Source of the DNA: Alistipes sp.
GTDB lineage: Bacteria > Bacillota > Clostridia > Oscillospirales > Ruminococcaceae
Reading direction: 5' to 3'
Length of the DNA: 64,000 nt
Assembly (NCBI GenBank): GCA_023667265.1
Contig: JAMPAJ010000001.1
Location: 1,417,151 to 1,481,150 of the forward strand
The first letter of the stretch is position 1. Each line of letters begins with the position of its first letter. Shown here in pieces: positions 16,541-24,515 of this stretch. The translations under genes were made by a program, and so were the position numbers. The notes under the pieces are model-generated. The model made no database searches and was not told the origin of the DNA. It saw nothing but the letters and a program-made list of their open reading frames with translations.

Positions 16541-17377
16541 TTATCTTTTTGCCGAGGTCAGCCTTATTATCCGCTGAACATCTTCCTCCGCCGTAGTTTC
16601 GCCTCCAAGATGCGTCGGCACGCTGTTGTACAGTCCGTGGAAATCCGAGCCGCCTGTTCTGATAAGATCGTATTTTTCCGCAAGCTTTATCAATTCGCGG
16701 CGGTAATTCTCGTCAGCAGAATAGTGATTTACCTCCACGCCGTCGATTTTTCCATTGACCGCCAGTTCCTCCAGAAGAGCCATATTGTCATACTGTGCAG
16801 GATGCGCCATAACCGCCGCTCCTCCGGCAGTATGTATCAGGTCGATGACAAAATTCACCTCCGGATACTCACGTTCAACATAGCAGCAGCCTGTCTTGGG
16901 ATTAAAGAGCTCATGGTCAAGCTCGCCGTAAAACTCCAGAGCATAGCCGTAGTCGATAAGAGCGCGCATAATGTGCTGCTTGAAGATGCTTTTGGATGAG
17001 GTAGTGTGCTTCAATATGCTCTCGATAGTGATCGGGAATTTTTCCATGACCTTTACTATCATTTCTTTAGAGCAGGCCTTTCGTATTTCGCAGGATTTCT
17101 GGCACAATCCCTCAAGGCGTTCGGGCTTCCTGGGAGCATAGCAGAGAATATGCACTTTTGAATTGCGCTGCTTATCCCATGCTGAAAGCTCCACGCCGTG
17201 CAGTATCTTCACGCCCTCCCTCTGTCCGAGAACATCGGCACGTGAAAAAGACGACATCGTATCGTGGTCGGTGATCGACAGAAGCTGTACTCCCGTCCTC
17301 TTAGCCTGAGAAATAATATCCTCTATCCCGAGAGAGCCGTCCGAACATTTTGTGTGGCAATGTAAATCACAAATCAT
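16541..17377 (-). CDS. PHP-domain phosphoesterase
   Basis: A 278-residue metal-dependent hydrolase of the PHP family. The N-terminal DLHCHTKCSDG and SITDHDT motifs supply metal-binding His/Asp residues. AHPAQYDN and the C-terminal GGSDFHG are the remaining PHP motifs. The size and layout match TrpH/RNase AM-type proteins, which act on 5'-phosphorylated RNA ends or 3',5'-nucleotide bisphosphates; which applies here is unknown. AGAGG precedes the ATG at 17377, and a longer frame has no ribosome site. Confidence 0.88.
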   Translation of the reverse strand: MICDLHCHTKCSDGSLGIEDIISQAKRTGVQLLSITDHDTMSSFSRADVLGQREGVKILHGVELSAWDKQRNSKVHILCYAPRKPERLEGLCQKSCEIRKACSKEMIVKVMEKFPITIESILKHTTSSKSIFKQHIMRALIDYGYALEFYGELDHELFNPKTGCCYVEREYPEVNFVIDLIHTAGGAAVMAHPAQYDNMALLEELAVNGKIDGVEVNHYSADENYRRELIKLAEKYDLIRTGGSDFHGLYNSVPTHLGGETTAEEDVQRIIRLTSAKR

Positions 17378-17506
17378 AGTATAACCTCTTTTCACCGCAT
17401 AAAACGGCTGGAAATTTGCAGACCGGGGCTGTATTCCCCGACCATCCAAACAGTATTGACTACAACATTATACTACACAAAACCATAAAAAATACTGTCC
17501 GCCTTT

Positions 17507-17535
17507 ATTGTACCATATTTTGTGACAAAATGCAA
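17507..17535 (-). promoter_or_regulatory. Promoter upstream of PHP gene
   Basis: On the minus strand TTGCAT (17530-17535), 17 nt, then TACAAT (17507-17512), in the gap between rsmI and the PHP gene. A second -10-like TATAAT lies at 17468-17473. Confidence 0.65.
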
Positions 17536-17573
17536 GTGTTTTTGTGCACTTTCACAATTTTTTACACAAACAT

Positions 17574-18398
17574 TCATCTCAGTGCCGAGTACAGCTCGCT
17601 CTTCCTGAAGCCCGTCTCATTAGCGACAGCTTTGCAGGCGTCCGTGGGCTTTTCGCCGCTTTCTATGAGCCGGTGTACCTGCTCCAGAGCCTCTTCAAGG
17701 GTGACGCTGTCCATATCCTCCGGACTTTTCCCCTCTATGACGAGCACATACTCTCCCCTTGGCTCTCTTTCAGAGCAGCGCTGCACTGCCTCCGCCAGAG
17801 TCATACGCTGAACCTCTTCGTGAAGCTTCGTTATCTCACGGCATATAGCTATCCGACGCTCTCCGCCGAAAAAATCAGCCAGGTCTCCAAGGGTATTCCG
17901 CAATTTATGAGGCGCTTCATAAAAAATCATCACTGCGCTCTCGTTCCGAAGCAGCTCAAGACGCTCCTTGCGTTCCTTTCCCTGCACCGGAAGAAAGCCC
18001 TCAAAGGTGAATCTTCGTATCGGAAGTCCCGACAGCGCCGCCGCCGTTGCAGCCGCAGTAGGACCGGGAACAGCCCTGACCTCTATTCCACTTTCGTAGC
18101 ACATACGCACAAGGACCTCGCCCGGATCGGATATACAGGGCATACCAGCATCAGTCACAACGCCGCAGCTCTCACCGGCAAGAAGCCTGTTGATTATCCG
18201 CTGCGCCTCGGCTTTTGAGCTGTGCTGATGAAAGCTTATCAGCTCGTTTTTTATCTCGCAGCGGTTGAGCAGCTTCAATGTTACGCGCGTGTCCTCGGCA
18301 CAGATAAAATCGACCTCACGCAGCATTCTCACCTGCCGCAGGGTAATATCCTCCATATTTCCGATAGGCGTGCCTATGATATACAAAACTCCCATCAT
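17574..18398 (-). CDS. rsmI: 16S rRNA 2'-O-ribose C1402 methyltransferase
   Basis: SAM-dependent methyltransferase that 2'-O-methylates C1402 in the ribosomal decoding centre. The 274 residues match RsmI. The N-terminal LYIIGTPIGNMEDITLRQ, the AEDTRVTLKLL segment, CGVVTDAGMPCISDPG and VPGPTAAATAAALSGLP are family signatures. It overlaps the upstream methyltransferase by 4 nt. Confidence 0.95.
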   Translation of the reverse strand: MMGVLYIIGTPIGNMEDITLRQVRMLREVDFICAEDTRVTLKLLNRCEIKNELISFHQHSSKAEAQRIINRLLAGESCGVVTDAGMPCISDPGEVLVRMCYESGIEVRAVPGPTAAATAAALSGLPIRRFTFEGFLPVQGKERKERLELLRNESAVMIFYEAPHKLRNTLGDLADFFGGERRIAICREITKLHEEVQRMTLAEAVQRCSEREPRGEYVLVIEGKSPEDMDSVTLEEALEQVHRLIESGEKPTDACKAVANETGFRKSELYSALR

Positions 18399-19120
18399 TC
18401 CGCTTCCTTTCCAGTGGAATATATACGCCGAAGCTCCTCTGAAAAGCCGTCGCCGCTTCTTATTACGAGGGTCGGTTCGACTGTCATAAACGGCTTAGAG
18501 CCTTTCTTTCCCTCCACAAGGAACAGCCATGGCGCGTCCTCCGGAGTTTTTGCCGCGAAGCGAAGTCTTTTCGGCTCGATATTATGGCATTTCATGGCAT
18601 AAAGCACGTCGCTCAGCCGCTCAGGACGGTTGCAGACGCATAATCTTCCGCCGAATTTCAGCAGCTTTTCCGCTGCGGCGCACACGTCGCCGATATTGCA
18701 CATTATCTCATGCCGGGCTATGCGCTGCGCAGTGACAGCGCTCTCGAATCCGGCATTTGCAGCCTTATACGGCGGATTGCAGGTCACGAGATCAAGCTGT
18801 CCGAGAGGAGCGTTTTCCCAGAGCTCCTTCAGATCGGCGCAAACCGGAACTATCCCGCTGCCGATGCCGCTTTTCTCCATACCCATCCTGAGCTGCTCTA
18901 CAGCGCCCTCCTGTATGTCGACGGCGTATATCACCTGAGGCGGCATTGATTTCTGCATAATGAGGGGAATAATTCCGCAGCCTGTTCCCAGATCGCAGAC
19001 CTTGTCCTTTCGTCTGTATCCGCTGAAATCCGTAAGCAGAAAGGCGTCCGTTCCGAAACGGTGATCGCTGCTTGCACAGACAACTATTTTTTCCGTCAGT
19101 TTTTCAAATTTGTATTCCAT
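18395..19120 (-). CDS. tRNA1(Val) A37 N6-methyltransferase-like protein
   Basis: A 241-residue class I SAM methyltransferase with motif I VCDLGTGCGIIPL and catalytic motif IV CNPPYK, typical of N6-adenine methyltransferases. Similar proteins (TrmN6/YabB) sit directly upstream of rsmI in Firmicutes, as here. The predicted substrate is a tRNA adenine, by family inference only. Confidence 0.88.
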   Translation of the reverse strand: MEYKFEKLTEKIVVCASSDHRFGTDAFLLTDFSGYRRKDKVCDLGTGCGIIPLIMQKSMPPQVIYAVDIQEGAVEQLRMGMEKSGIGSGIVPVCADLKELWENAPLGQLDLVTCNPPYKAANAGFESAVTAQRIARHEIMCNIGDVCAAAEKLLKFGGRLCVCNRPERLSDVLYAMKCHNIEPKRLRFAAKTPEDAPWLFLVEGKKGSKPFMTVEPTLVIRSGDGFSEELRRIYSTGKEAE

Positions 19121-19127
19121 AGTTCAC

Positions 19128-20201
19128 CTACACTATAGTGCCGCCGCCGACAACAATATCTCCGTCGTAGAAAACGACTGCCTGACCGCTTGTTACGGCT
19201 CTCTGCGGCTCGTCAAATTCAACGGTATACACGCCGTTCTTACATATAAGCACTGCCGCCTGCTCCTGCTGACTGTAACGTGTTTTCGCCGTTATCCTCA
19301 TAGGCTCTGTTATCTCAGCCACCGAGATCAGGTTTACGTCCTCCGCAGTAAGACTTGTCGTATACAGCTCCTGCTCGTCGCCGATGACCACCGTATTTGA
19401 GCCGATATCCTTCCGCACCACATATGCAGGCTTGCCAAGAGAAATGCCAAGCCCTTTCCGCTGTCCTATGGTGTAGTTTATAATGCCCTTATGAGTTCCG
19501 AGAAATCTGCCGTCTGTGCCGACAAAATCGCCTTCAGCCGGTTCGATCCCTGTGAATTTCCTGATAAATTCCGCATATTTGCCGTCCGGAACGAAGCAGA
19601 TGTCCTGGCTGTCGGGCTTATCCGCATTGACAAGGCCGTATTTTTCGGCAATTTCCCGGACTTTGCTCTTATCAAGTCCGCCAAGCGGAAAAAGCGTATG
19701 GGCAAGCTGTTCCTGGGTCAGGGAATAAAGCACGTAGGTCTGGTCTTTTCTTCGGTCGGCAGGACGTTTCAGAAGATAACGCCGACGCTCCTCATCATAT
19801 TCAACGACAGCATAATGCCCGGTCGCAATATAGTCATAGTCGAGCTCGAAGGCTCTCCTGAGCATTTTGTCAAACTTGACGTGCTTGTTGCACTCTATAC
19901 AGGGATTCGGCGTACTGCCTGCAATATAGCTTTCTGCAAACTGCTTCATGACCTTTTCCCGGAAGCAGTCCTTGAAATTGAAGGTGAGATGCTCAAAACC
20001 AAGCCTGTACGCCACGCTTCTTGCGTCGAGAACGTCATTGAGCGCACAGCAGGTCTTGCTTTCCTTTTCAGCCTGCACAATATCCTCGTCTCCGAACATT
20101 TTCAGAGTAACTCCGGTAACGTCGTATCCCTGTTCACGGAGCAGCAGCGCCGCAACGGAGCTGTCAACTCCTCCGCTCATTCCTACCATAACTCTGCTCA
20201 T
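19128..20201 (-). CDS. mnmA: tRNA-specific 2-thiouridylase
   Basis: Thiolates U34 of Lys, Glu and Gln tRNAs, using sulfur relayed from a cysteine desulfurase. The 357-residue protein has the PP-loop SGGVDSS at 9-15, the catalytic Cys101 in NPCIECN and the persulfide Cys202 in SQDICFV. The C-terminal beta domain is present. The start overlaps the HAD gene by 4 nt. Confidence 0.97.
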   Translation of the reverse strand: MSRVMVGMSGGVDSSVAALLLREQGYDVTGVTLKMFGDEDIVQAEKESKTCCALNDVLDARSVAYRLGFEHLTFNFKDCFREKVMKQFAESYIAGSTPNPCIECNKHVKFDKMLRRAFELDYDYIATGHYAVVEYDEERRRYLLKRPADRRKDQTYVLYSLTQEQLAHTLFPLGGLDKSKVREIAEKYGLVNADKPDSQDICFVPDGKYAEFIRKFTGIEPAEGDFVGTDGRFLGTHKGIINYTIGQRKGLGISLGKPAYVVRKDIGSNTVVIGDEQELYTTSLTAEDVNLISVAEITEPMRITAKTRYSQQEQAAVLICKNGVYTVEFDEPQRAVTSGQAVVFYDGDIVVGGGTIV

Positions 20202-20845
20202 AGCAAATTTTTCACCTCGTCCAGTGTCATAATGTAAAAGTCAGCCAGCCGCTCCATAGCGGCTCTGTCCGCCGCGGCAGCTCTGTCATATACCGCAGCC
20301 GTGATAAAGCCTGCCTTTTTTGCAGTTTCCACGCAGTGGAGAGAATCCTCTATCACAAGAGTATCCTCCGGCTTCGTTCCGAGCAATTCTGCCGCCCTTA
20401 TGTAAATATCCGGAGAATTTTTTCCTCCCGGAAAATCCTTGTCAGTAAGCAGAAATTTAAATCCTTCCCTTATTCCGCACCGCCCCAGCACGGCCTCCGC
20501 AAGCGAATCATAGGTGACCGTCGCAACGCCGCAGGGAATATCCCGGCTGTCCAGAAACTCCAGTAATTCCGCAGCAAAGGGCTTCAACGGAATATTTTCC
20601 TCATACTCCAGACGAACAAGCTCCTCAATACGCCGTATAACATATTCCTTCGTGCAGCTGAGCCCGAACTCCCGGATAAACAGCTCCGAGGACTGGTCTA
20701 TAGTCATTTTCTTTACCCTGTCCGATATATCCTCCGGCGGATCGCTGACTCCGTTTTCACCGAGAAAACGCCTGTCCACATCGTACCAGACCTGCATGGA
20801 GTCTATAAGCGTACCGTCCAGGTCAAAAATTATACCCTTTACCAT
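20198..20845 (-). CDS. HAD-family phosphatase (beta-phosphoglucomutase-like)
   Basis: A 215-residue subfamily-I HAD hydrolase. Motif I is FDLDGTLID at the N-terminus. A four-helix cap follows, then motif II in GVATVTYDS, Lys before SPDIY (GGKNSPDIYIRA), and the terminal IEDSLHCVETAKKAG. The substrate is unknown. It is translationally coupled to mnmA (ATGA) and overlaps the C39-like gene by 7 nt. Confidence 0.88.
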   Translation of the reverse strand: MVKGIIFDLDGTLIDSMQVWYDVDRRFLGENGVSDPPEDISDRVKKMTIDQSSELFIREFGLSCTKEYVIRRIEELVRLEYEENIPLKPFAAELLEFLDSRDIPCGVATVTYDSLAEAVLGRCGIREGFKFLLTDKDFPGGKNSPDIYIRAAELLGTKPEDTLVIEDSLHCVETAKKAGFITAAVYDRAAAADRAAMERLADFYIMTLDEVKNLL

Positions 20846-21765
20846 AAATTCTCGAGCTCTTTCGGTTTATTTTCTTCCAGCCAGGTCTTCTTTTCGGAGT
20901 CGGTGGAAAAATCAACGCCTGCCGTGTCGTCATAGCCGCAGAGGATCACCGCCTGGCAGCCCATTATCTCAAAGATCCTGCCGAAACGGTCGGCGTCATA
21001 CTCAACATTTCCAACAAGAGGGTCGGCGACCATAACGACTCCCCTGCTCCTGTCATAGCCGTAGACTGTCAGACAATGCTGATAGCCGTTGAACCAGAAT
21101 TCCTCGCCGCAGCCGAGAATGAACTGGAAAGAAGCCTGGCTCTCCCGCTGATCAATGGTAGACCACACAATAACCGGTATGCCCTGCTCTATCTGGTACA
21201 TAACATCGTCCATGTTGATGCCTGTCAGGTCGAGGGCGTACCAATCCGAGCCGATGTAAGCGAAATAGTCATTAGCCGCCTTTTCAATAACGGGAGCGTT
21301 GCAGCCGAAGCCGTTGTTCGCCCTCGGGTCGCCAAGATAGGCGTCGTCCATGGAGTAATATCCGTTAAAGTCGATAGGCATAAAGGTGTCGCACATAAAC
21401 ACCTTGTCCACGTTAAATCCGTAATAATTCAGCGTCTGTGTGAGAGCGGTTATCTCGCAGCCCGTAGGCAGCTCCGGATTCTGGAGCACCGTCTCGAAGC
21501 CGGGTATCTCAGCCGTATCGGATAGAATATAGTCCAGCGGCATTTTCACGTCGACCTCAACAGGGCCGCGGATTTCTTCAGTTGGAGCTTCCGTAGGCGG
21601 CTCTGCTGCAGGCTCTTCAGTGGGCGCTTCCGTCGCGGGCTCTGTTACAGGAGCAGCTCCGGCGACGTCCGTGTTATAGCCGTCACGCTGGACTGTTCTG
21701 CCGCACGAGACCGCAGACGTCATGACCGCTGCGGCTGCTAATACTAATGTGAATTTTTTTATCAT
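20839..21765 (-). CDS. C39-like cysteine peptidase lipoprotein
   Basis: A 308-residue exported protein with a signal sequence and lipobox-like AVSC (Cys21), then a Pro/Thr/Glu repeat linker (EPATEAPTEEPAAEPPTE). The peptidase_C39_2-like domain has Cys103 in LPTGCEITALTQ, His230 in GYQHCLTVYGYD and Asp248 in VADPL, a plausible catalytic triad. Such domains occur in surface proteins of many Firmicutes, and the target is unknown. It lies in the tmcAL-mnmA operon region and overlaps the HAD gene. Confidence 0.82.
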   Translation of the reverse strand: MIKKFTLVLAAAAVMTSAVSCGRTVQRDGYNTDVAGAAPVTEPATEAPTEEPAAEPPTEAPTEEIRGPVEVDVKMPLDYILSDTAEIPGFETVLQNPELPTGCEITALTQTLNYYGFNVDKVFMCDTFMPIDFNGYYSMDDAYLGDPRANNGFGCNAPVIEKAANDYFAYIGSDWYALDLTGINMDDVMYQIEQGIPVIVWSTIDQRESQASFQFILGCGEEFWFNGYQHCLTVYGYDRSRGVVMVADPLVGNVEYDADRFGRIFEIMGCQAVILCGYDDTAGVDFSTDSEKKTWLEENKPKELENLW

Positions 21766-21769
21766 AAAA

Positions 21770-22918
21770 TTACTCCAAATCTATCTTTACTCCGAAACGA
21801 TAATCCTCTCCGGCAGGTGTGATCTCTTTTCGGGCGAGACTGTAAATATCCCCTGCGCGCGCCTCAAGCTCTGCAAAACGCTTTGCCTCCGGGCTCGTCC
21901 GGCTGAGCTTTGCAAGAGACGTGCCAACAGGTATTTTCGCGGTTTTCTTCGCAATGCCGAGAATTTCCGCTCCTCTTTTATTGAAGGCGAGAACTCTGAT
22001 ATACGGAGGCGGTATTACCGTATCCTCACGACCTATTCCGAGAACCAGCGACATTACGACTCTCTTTACCCTCGCCATAGTGCAGTTCTTCGACTTTACG
22101 CTTTCAAACAGCCCATTCAGGGACGCCGCAGGATTTCCGGAAAGCCTTTCCGCGATCGACCCTGAATCGGCGATCCCGGCTATTTCTTCAGCCGACGCGG
22201 TGCGTACCTTATAGAGAACAGCCGTCTCCAGCCGTTTCATATCTGCCGTTCCATTTCTTATTGCATCCAGGCAGATATCCGGAATATATGACTCCGCCGA
22301 CTCCGGATGCTGCCTGATATATGAAGCGCTGGCGATATTTCCTGCCGTCCCGGAGCTGTCATGAGCCGTTCCATACCGTTTTATCGTAAAGGGCTTTATG
22401 CTGCTTTTCAGCCTTTCAAGCGCGCGGATATACTCCACGGCAAGGAGATTATTTGGCTGGGAAATAATCTCCGCCGCCCCGACCTCAAGCAGGCGGCAGA
22501 GCGCCTTCGGGTAGGTGTCGCCCTGCTTTATCAGCCTGAAAAGCTCATCCGACCCGGCGGCGGCTTTTACTTTTTTTCCGGCAGCTCTCAGCTTTTCTGT
22601 GTCGCCGCACTCGCTTCCGAAGCTAAGCTCCTCAACGCATCCCAGACCGTCCAGCAGGCTGACCGCTCCGTCAGCAAAGCCCTCCGCCGAGGAAAGACAT
22701 CTCGGAACGGGAAGCTCGATAACCAGGTCAGCTCCGCATTTTACCGCAAGCCCGGCTCTTGTAAATTTATCCAGGATAGCCGGTTCGCCGCGCTGAACGA
22801 AATTTCCGCTCATAACAGCGGCAATATGCGTTGCACCGTTTTTCCGCGTTTCGGCAATATGATACAGATGTCCGTTGTGAAACGGATTGTATTCGCAGAC
22901 AATTCCGCTGATCTTCAT
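21770..22918 (-). CDS. tmcAL: tRNA(Met) cytidine acetate ligase
   Basis: Activates acetate with ATP and transfers the acetyl group to C34 of elongator tRNA-Met. The 382-residue YlbM-type protein begins GIVCEYNPFHNGHLYHI, the nucleotidyltransferase nucleotide-binding motif. It continues with the conserved AVMSGNFVQRGEPAI and ends in a helical domain. AAGGAG precedes the ATG. It is divergent from acetate kinase, a family neighbour with an obvious substrate link, and its promoter is part of the repeat at 22946-23131. Confidence 0.92.
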   Translation of the reverse strand: MKISGIVCEYNPFHNGHLYHIAETRKNGATHIAAVMSGNFVQRGEPAILDKFTRAGLAVKCGADLVIELPVPRCLSSAEGFADGAVSLLDGLGCVEELSFGSECGDTEKLRAAGKKVKAAAGSDELFRLIKQGDTYPKALCRLLEVGAAEIISQPNNLLAVEYIRALERLKSSIKPFTIKRYGTAHDSSGTAGNIASASYIRQHPESAESYIPDICLDAIRNGTADMKRLETAVLYKVRTASAEEIAGIADSGSIAERLSGNPAASLNGLFESVKSKNCTMARVKRVVMSLVLGIGREDTVIPPPYIRVLAFNKRGAEILGIAKKTAKIPVGTSLAKLSRTSPEAKRFAELEARAGDIYSLARKEITPAGEDYRFGVKIDLE

Positions 22919-22945
22919 AAAAATGCTCCTTCTGATAATATGCTT

Positions 22946-22974
22946 ATTATAACATATTCACTGCAAAATTGCAA
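22946..22974 (-). promoter_or_regulatory. tmcAL promoter
   Basis: On the minus strand TTGCAA (22969-22974), 17 nt, then TATAAT (22946-22951), with an extended TG before the -10. A second copy (CTGCAA at 23062-23067, 17 nt, TATAAG at 23039-23044) lies in the duplicated unit just upstream. Confidence 0.8.
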
Positions 22975-23131
22975 CCCACGCGGAAAAAATATTAATTGCA
23001 AATACTTATATCGCGAAATTGCCGGCGGAGGCTCTCCGCTTATAACATATTCACTGCAAAATTGCAGCCCACGCGGAAAAAATATTGATTGCAAATACTT
23101 ATTAGCGCGAAATTGCCGGCGGAGGTACTGC
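22947..23131. repeat. Promoter-carrying repeat, family 1, locus 2
   Basis: Two tandem units with a 93-nt period (22947-23039 and 23040-23131) differ at only a few bases. Each begins TTATAACATATTCACTGC and ends in GCCGGCGGAGG. The same family lies at 4141-4290 upstream of asp23, in the same orientation relative to the gene it precedes. Confidence 0.88.
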
Positions 23132-23180
23132 CCCACTACAGTATTCTTTTATTAACAATTATAAAAAAAGAAAAAAACAC

Positions 23181-23208
23181 TTGCATTTTTTTGAAAATAG
23201 TGTATAAT
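23181..23208 (+). promoter_or_regulatory. ackA promoter
   Basis: TTGCAT (23181-23186), 16 nt, then TATAAT (23203-23208), about 35 nt upstream of the ackA ATG. The ribosome site is GAAAGGA. Confidence 0.8.
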
Positions 23209-23244
23209 AGTAGAGGATATTATTTTTGAAAGGATTGTTTATCA

Positions 23245-24444
23245 ATGATTATCTTAGTTGTAAATGCAGGAAGTTCATCTCTTAAATATCAGCTCATCGA
23301 CATGGCTGATGAAAGCGTTATTGCAAAGGGAAACTGCGACCGTATCGGAATCGACGGTCATATCGCCCATAAGACTGCCGATGGAAGAGAGCTGAATCAG
23401 GACTGCACATTTCCCACTCACACAGAGGCTTTCATGAAGCTGGTCGAGACTCTTACAACAGGCGACGCAAAGGTCATCGACAGCATGGACGCTATTTCCG
23501 CTGTAGGTCACCGTATCGTACAGGGTGCTGATATTTTTGACAAGTCCGTTCTCGTAACTGACGAGATCATCGACAAGATCGACGAGCTTCGCGAGCTTGC
23601 TCCCGTACATAATCACGCTCACGCACTGGCTCTTCGTGCCTGCAAGAGCGTTATCCCGGCAAATGTTCCCCAAGTCGCAGTTTTCGATACTGCTTTCCAC
23701 CAGACTATGCCTCCGAAGGCTTATATGTTCGGTCTGCCCTACGAGGATTACGAGACGCTTCACGTAAGAAAGTACGGCTTCCACGGTACGTCCCACAGAT
23801 TCGTTTCTGCTGCTCTGGCTGAGGCTATGGGCAAGGACATCAAGGATCTGAAGATCGTTTCCTGCCACCTCGGCAACGGCTCTTCGATCACTGCTGTTGA
23901 CGGCGGAAAGTCCGTTGATACATCTATGGGCTTCACTCCCCTGGACGGCGTTGTTATGGGCACTCGTTCCGGAGCTGTTGACCCCTCTGCCGTTACATTC
24001 GTAGCCGACAAGCACGGCTTCTCTCCTGCGCAGATGAGCGATTACATGAACAAGAAGTCAGGATTCCTCGGAGTTTCCGGCGTTGGCTCTGACAACCGCG
24101 ACATCACCGACGCAGCTCAGCACGGCAACGAGAGAGCGAAGCTTGTTTCCGATATGCTGGTTTACGAGATCAAGAAGTACATCGGTTCCTACGCAGCCGC
24201 TATGAACGGTCTTGACGCTGTTCTCTTCACAGGCGGTATCGGTGAGAACGCATACGACGTTCGTGCCGCTGTCTGCGAGAACATGGAGTTCTTCGGCATC
24301 AAGCTCGACAAGGAAGTAAACGACGGTCTCCGCGGAAAACTCACAAAGATCTCTGCTGACGATTCAAAGGTTCAGGTATGGGTAGTTCCTACAAACGAGG
24401 AGCTTCTCATCGCAAGAGATACTCTTGCTCTTATTTCCGAATAA
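23245..24444 (+). CDS. ackA: Acetate kinase
   Basis: Interconverts acetyl phosphate + ADP and acetate + ATP, a main ATP-yielding step in acetogenic sugar fermentation. The 399 residues match the family. Visible signatures are the N-terminal LVVNAGSSSLKYQL, the central HHFHG-like KYGFHGTSHRFV, HLGNGSSITA and GVVMGTRSG, and C-terminal FTGGIGENA. It is followed by an intrinsic terminator and is divergent from tmcAL. Confidence 0.98.
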   Translation: MIILVVNAGSSSLKYQLIDMADESVIAKGNCDRIGIDGHIAHKTADGRELNQDCTFPTHTEAFMKLVETLTTGDAKVIDSMDAISAVGHRIVQGADIFDKSVLVTDEIIDKIDELRELAPVHNHAHALALRACKSVIPANVPQVAVFDTAFHQTMPPKAYMFGLPYEDYETLHVRKYGFHGTSHRFVSAALAEAMGKDIKDLKIVSCHLGNGSSITAVDGGKSVDTSMGFTPLDGVVMGTRSGAVDPSAVTFVADKHGFSPAQMSDYMNKKSGFLGVSGVGSDNRDITDAAQHGNERAKLVSDMLVYEIKKYIGSYAAAMNGLDAVLFTGGIGENAYDVRAAVCENMEFFGIKLDKEVNDGLRGKLTKISADDSKVQVWVVPTNEELLIARDTLALISE

Positions 24445-24464
24445 GAAAAATATACAGAAGAATT

Positions 24465-24497
24465 TTAAGGGACTGCCGGACAGTCCCTTAATTTCTC
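24465..24497 (+). terminator. ackA terminator
   Basis: An 11-bp perfect stem TTAAGGGACTG/CAGTCCCTTAA with loop CCGGA and a moderate T-rich tail. It leaves only about 18 bp before the TerB ATG, so that operon may depend partly on readthrough. Confidence 0.85.
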
Positions 24498-24515
24498 TCC
24501 GGGAGGAGGCTAAGC

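Noticed and set aside
22947-23131. Reading the two 93-nt units as a CRISPR array
   Set aside because: Only two units, nearly identical along the whole length, with no variable spacers and no cas genes.
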